Assembly: GCA_024763135.1 (NCBI GenBank)
Contig: JANTGD010000095.1
Span: 1-10,316, forward strand
Reading direction: 5' to 3'
Origin: Thiotrichales bacterium
GTDB lineage: Bacteria > Pseudomonadota > Gammaproteobacteria > UWMA-0217
DNA length: 10,316 bases
Shown: piece after piece, positions 7,544 through 10,316 of the stretch
Layout: the number at the start of each line of letters is the position of its first letter
How positions within the stretch are numbered: the first letter of the stretch is position 1
Position numbers and translations under genes: made by a program
Notes under the pieces: generated by a model
Told to the model about the DNA's origin: nothing
What the model saw: the letters and a program-made list of their open reading frames with translations, nothing else
Databases searched by the model: none

Positions 7544-7769
7544 GCCAATAAGGCTTTGCCGCTATAAGCCATCTATGCTTGCGTCGGTCCTGGGAGGCTG
7601 TCCAAAAATGAACCTGCCAGCTATCTGGTGGTCAGAGAAAAAGAGACAACCGTTTGCAGCAGGCCAAGTTACACAGGCAATGGCGCTTCGACTATTCTTA
7701 ATCAATGGCCAGACGATCACCATGCTCAACGCTGTACGTAGCGGCAAGCTCAACACCAAATCCGCCTCG

Positions 7770-8525
7770 ATGACCGAGAATTCCGTCAACATAGTCTGTG
7801 GTTTTCCGCTTGCAACCGGTGGAGTGGAGGACAATCTGTCCCTGCTGCGTCAGGGCATCGAAACACACAGCGGAGGATGGTTGGTTACACTTAATACTGA
7901 AATGCTCGCGCGCACGGTACGCGAGCCCGAGTATCGCAAACTGCTCGAAAAAGCCGATGCTTTCATCGCAGATGGCATGCCACTGGTATGGGCCTCCCGG
8001 TTTTCCAGGCATGCGGCCACTCCGATCGCTGAACGGACCACAGGCGTCGATCTGGTAGAGGCACTGCTGCGACAACCCGACATCCCGCCCTTTGCCATTA
8101 TCGGTGGCATCGATCCCCAGGTCACGCTCAAGCAATACCCGGGTGCGGCTGCCGCGTGCCAATATCTGTACGACGGCCGCGTGGATTTGAGCGACACACA
8201 AGCGGATGAATTTGCCACCGCAATTCGGGCTGCTAAGATTCCGCTGGTATTTCTGGCGCTCGGTGTCCCCAAACAGGACAAACTTGCCCTGCAACTTAAA
8301 ACACGCCTGCCAGGCGTGTGGCTGCTGGGCGTCGGCGGTACCTTCGAAATCCTGGGCCCTCAAGGCTCGCGAGCACCACAATGGATGCAACGCTCCGGCC
8401 TGGAATGGCTGTACCGCTTTCTCCAGGAACCAACCCGCTTGTGGAAACGTTATTTCGTCCACTACCCCGCAGGCATTTATCTCTTGCTGCAAGACCACTT
8501 CAAATCACAACACAAAGGAACTTAG
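7770..8525 (+). CDS. WecG/TagA/CpsF-family glycosyltransferase
   Basis: From the chosen ATG the protein has 251 residues, the usual size of this GT26 family, which transfers a sugar such as N-acetylmannosamine(uronic acid) or glucose to an undecaprenyl-linked acceptor at the inner face of the membrane. Conserved blocks are present: VTLNTE (39-44; Thr40), ADG (67-69; Asp68), TTGVDLVEALL (90-100), LALGVPKQDKL (162-172), GVGGTFEILG (187-196) and RAPQWMQRSGLEWLYR (201-216). Thr40 and Asp68 have the same 28-residue spacing as the active-site pair described in TagA. The C-terminal basic, aromatic tail (EPTRLWKRYF onward) is the family's membrane-binding appendage. The frame is open back to 7575, but residues before about position 5 do not fit the family; ATGs at 7722, 7680 and 7608 (the last with GGAGG 10 bases upstream) are alternatives, and none is clearly best. 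It ends one base before manC, so the two are an operon. The sugar transferred cannot be told. Confidence 0.9.
   Translation: MTENSVNIVCGFPLATGGVEDNLSLLRQGIETHSGGWLVTLNTEMLARTVREPEYRKLLEKADAFIADGMPLVWASRFSRHAATPIAERTTGVDLVEALLRQPDIPPFAIIGGIDPQVTLKQYPGAAAACQYLYDGRVDLSDTQADEFATAIRAAKIPLVFLALGVPKQDKLALQLKTRLPGVWLLGVGGTFEILGPQGSRAPQWMQRSGLEWLYRFLQEPTRLWKRYFVHYPAGIYLLLQDHFKSQHKGT
8514..8520 (+). promoter_or_regulatory. Ribosome binding site of manC
   Basis: AAAGGAA overlaps the last codons of the glycosyltransferase gene. The GGA core is 7 bases before the ATG at 8527. This fixes the manC start and excludes the longer frame that is open back to 8206. Confidence 0.85.
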
Positions 8526-8526
8526 T

Positions 8527-9972
8527 ATGCTCCCAGTCATTCTGTGTGGCGGCTCCGGTACACGCCTTTGGCCCTTGTCACGCGATAGCTACCCAAAACA
8601 GTTTCTCAAGCTCATTGGTGAGCAATCGCTGTTTCAGAACACCATCAAGCGCGTATCCGCAGTTACCGACAATGCGCCCATCGTGGTAACCAATCAGGAA
8701 CACCGCTTTCTTGCGGCAGGTCAGGTGCAGGAACTTGAGCGTGATGCCGAGATCCTCCTGGAGCCCGTCGCACGCAATACTGCCCCCGCGATCGCCGCTG
8801 CAGCATTGCGCGCCCAACAGCTGGATGGACACGATGCGTTGCTACTGGTCCTGCCGGCGGATCACCTGATCGACGATACTGAGGCTTTCGCCACCGCCAT
8901 AGAACAAGGCATCCCTACCGCGATTGATGGCAAGCTTGTCACCTTTGGCATTGTGCCGCACAAACCTGAAACAGGTTATGGCTACATTCGGGCAGACCAG
9001 GCCGAACCTTTGGGTGGTGCCTTCGCCGTCGCCGAATTCGTTGAGAAACCGGATATCAAAACCGCAGAGCACTACGTCACCTCAGGCAACTACTTTTGGA
9101 ACAGCGGCATGTTCCTGTTCCGTGCAGACCGCTATCTCCAAGCGTTGGGCGAGTTTGCCCCGGAAATACTCGAAAATGCCAAGGCCGCCGTTGCCAACAG
9201 TGTTAAAGATTTGGATTTTCTCCGCCTGGAAGAAGCCGCATTCGCCGTCTGCCCCAGCGATTCCATAGACTATGCTGTCATGGAAAAAACCCAGGATGCC
9301 TGCGTGGTACCCATGGATGCAGGTTGGAATGATGTTGGCAGCTGGTCTTCACTATGGGACGTCACCGATGGCAAGGAGAATGGCAATATTACCCACGGGG
9401 ATGTCATCACCGAAGACACGCGCGATTGTTACATTCACAGCGATCATTGTTTGGTGGCGACGGTGGGCGTCAAAGATCTGGTTGTTATCGGAACACCGGA
9501 CGCCATTTTGGTTGCAGACAAGTCCTCTTCCCAGGACATTAAAAAAATTGTCACTGCGCTCAAGCAGGATGGCCGGGGCGAAAGCCTCTCCCATCGCAAA
9601 ATCTATCGCCCCTGGGGCCTGTTCGATTCCATCGATAATGGAGAGCGGTTTCAGGTCAAGCGGATCACGGTCAATCCCGGCGCCAGCTTATCGCTGCAGA
9701 AACACCACCACCGCGCCGAGCATTGGATTGTTGTATCAGGAACGGCAGAAGTCACTTGCGACGAGGATGTCCGCCTACTCACCGAAAACCAATCGACCTA
9801 CATCCCGTTAGGCGCCACTCATCGCTTGCGGAATCCTGGAAAAATCCCCTTGGAAATCATCGAAATACAGTCCGGAAGTTATTTGGGAGAAGACGATATT
9901 GTGCGCTTTTCAGACAACTATGGACGTGGTGAACCAGCCGCTTCGGAGACGCCAAAGGAAACAACATCGTAA
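8527..9972 (+). CDS. manC: Bifunctional mannose-1-phosphate guanylyltransferase / mannose-6-phosphate isomerase
   Basis: This 481-residue protein has the full size of the ManC/AlgA/CpsB (type II) enzymes. The N-terminal nucleotidyltransferase domain makes GDP-mannose from mannose-1-phosphate and GTP: GGSGTRLWPLSR (8-19) with the downstream lysine of YPKQF, LPADH (109-113), FVEKP (171-175), NSGMFLF (192-198) and DYAVMEK (248-254). The C-terminal cupin domain, about residues 350-465, carries the type II isomerase motif QKHHHRAEHWIVVSGTA (391-407), with histidines that bind metal, and the closing LGEDDIVR (453-460). The last 15 residues are a variable polar tail. It is translationally linked to the upstream glycosyltransferase gene. 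GDP-mannose feeds exopolysaccharide, LPS O-antigen or GDP-fucose synthesis; with a WecG/TagA-type enzyme beside it, surface glycan synthesis is the likely use. No manB (phosphomannomutase) or intrinsic terminator is seen in the remaining 344 bases, so the operon may continue or end by Rho. Confidence 0.96.
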   Translation: MLPVILCGGSGTRLWPLSRDSYPKQFLKLIGEQSLFQNTIKRVSAVTDNAPIVVTNQEHRFLAAGQVQELERDAEILLEPVARNTAPAIAAAALRAQQLDGHDALLLVLPADHLIDDTEAFATAIEQGIPTAIDGKLVTFGIVPHKPETGYGYIRADQAEPLGGAFAVAEFVEKPDIKTAEHYVTSGNYFWNSGMFLFRADRYLQALGEFAPEILENAKAAVANSVKDLDFLRLEEAAFAVCPSDSIDYAVMEKTQDACVVPMDAGWNDVGSWSSLWDVTDGKENGNITHGDVITEDTRDCYIHSDHCLVATVGVKDLVVIGTPDAILVADKSSSQDIKKIVTALKQDGRGESLSHRKIYRPWGLFDSIDNGERFQVKRITVNPGASLSLQKHHHRAEHWIVVSGTAEVTCDEDVRLLTENQSTYIPLGATHRLRNPGKIPLEIIEIQSGSYLGEDDIVRFSDNYGRGEPAASETPKETTS

Positions 9973-10316
9973 CCACGCAGCGAGTGAATCGTTTACCAGA
10001 AACTCAGGCATTTTCGCGCACGGTGTTACGCTATTAACCCGGCACCCTATTCTGCCGTATTCAGAGTCTCAGCCTCTCCCCTATCCAGGCGTAGGCCGCG
10101 GGCAATGATCGCTCCCTTGGCAAGGCAGGCAACGCCGGGAGAGGGGTACCTGAAGCGCCTAACCGATTGATGATTGACAACAAGCCGTGCAAAACACGAC
10201 GCAATGTGGTGCCGGGTTAATTAACCTAGATTCCGCAGTTGGGCGCGAAAAAGACGCGTAAGCAATTGGTGTGCCTGGTGAATCAGAAAAACTCGTGGTC
10301 ACCTTATTGGTGATGA
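9973..10316. other. Region after manC without recognised genes
   Basis: No coding frame here resembles a known protein, and no intrinsic terminator for manC is present. The stretch is dominated by nested inverted repeats between 10033 and 10226. Near the edge a small hairpin TCACC-TTATT-GGTGA lies at 10299-10313. Confidence 0.5.
10033..10221. repeat. 14-base perfect inverted repeat enclosing a nested palindrome
   Basis: ATTAACCCGGCACC (10033-10046) is the exact reverse complement of GGTGCCGGGTTAAT (10208-10221). Inside, CCTCTCCC (10073-10080) pairs with GGGAGAGG (10137-10144), and next to it GGCG (10088-10091) faces CGCC (10133-10136). Both outer arms contain TTAA (10034-10037 and 10217-10220). 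If that is a target duplication, the element is 179 bp (10038-10216) with 9-base ends CCCGGCACC. The right arm runs into a 12-base palindrome GGTTAATTAACC (10215-10226). It could be a second small non-autonomous element or a structured RNA. Confidence 0.6.

Larger units (their letters stand above)
7200..7769. other. Long stretch without recognised genes, with repeats
   Basis: Bases 7200-7430 contain the upstream region of the leftward lipoprotein gene and nothing else I can name. From 7417 to 7603 there are short direct repeats, an 18-bp tandem duplication and a long hairpin, described separately. From 7604 to 7769 the frame of the glycosyltransferase is already open, but the encoded residues do not resemble the family. 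Confidence 0.5.

Noticed and set aside
7466..7556. Integron attC site
   Set aside because: The fold is similar in size, but the conserved GTTRRRY/RYYYAAC core boxes are absent and no integrase or cassette genes are near.
7698..8498. 266-codon open frame on the minus strand over the glycosyltransferase gene
   Set aside because: It lies wholly antisense to a protein with clear family motifs, and its translation resembles nothing.
8206..8526. Extension of the manC frame 107 codons upstream of 8527
   Set aside because: It overlaps the conserved end of the glycosyltransferase gene, and the ribosome site and protein family both place the start at 8527.
10174..10202. TTGACA at 10174-10179 as the -35 of a promoter
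   Set aside because: No -10 hexamer at 16-18 bases; the expected place reads CGACGC.

Overview
The window looks like chromosomal DNA of a gammaproteobacterium with roughly balanced base composition. The signs are an EF-G of the second, fusA2/fusB-like type, a cysteine-containing SelO ending in SCSS as in E. coli YdiU, and a fused ManC/AlgA-type sugar nucleotide enzyme. No tRNA, rRNA, CRISPR array or intact transposase gene is visible. No complete new defence or biosynthetic system can be shown. The less ordinary content is one hydrolase-thioredoxin fusion, two small exported proteins without assigned function, and several palindromic or mobile-element-like sequences between genes.

Layout. 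Positions 1-401 hold no convincing gene but contain a strong rho-independent terminator (214-272) that ends a transcript begun upstream or inside this stretch. A small exported acidic protein (402-737, +) follows and faces a 450-residue exported fusion protein (829-2181, -). That protein has an N-terminal alpha/beta-hydrolase-like domain and a C-terminal TlpA-like thioredoxin domain. A terminator at 791-822 separates the two convergent genes. Positions 2182-2731 are an intergenic stretch with one possible microprotein ORF. Next come fusA (EF-G2 type, 2732-4819, -) and selO (5058-6692, -), each apparently its own transcription unit.

Upstream of selO lies a TTAA-flanked element of about 160 bp with near-perfect 22-base inverted ends (6736-6902). 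A 43-base relic of the same element sits between the fusA stop codon and the fusA terminator. Next is a 74-residue cysteine-rich lipoprotein (6955-7179, -). Positions 7200-7769 have no recognised gene and contain an 18-bp tandem duplication and a long hairpin.

The right end carries a two-gene polysaccharide unit on the + strand: a WecG/TagA/CpsF-family glycosyltransferase (7770-8525), then manC (8527-9972) one base after its stop codon. ManC would make GDP-mannose and the glycosyltransferase would add a sugar to a lipid-linked intermediate, so this is probably one edge of an exopolysaccharide or surface-glycan locus. After manC, the last 344 bases hold a 14-base perfect inverted repeat, again containing TTAA at both ends, that encloses a second nested palindrome.
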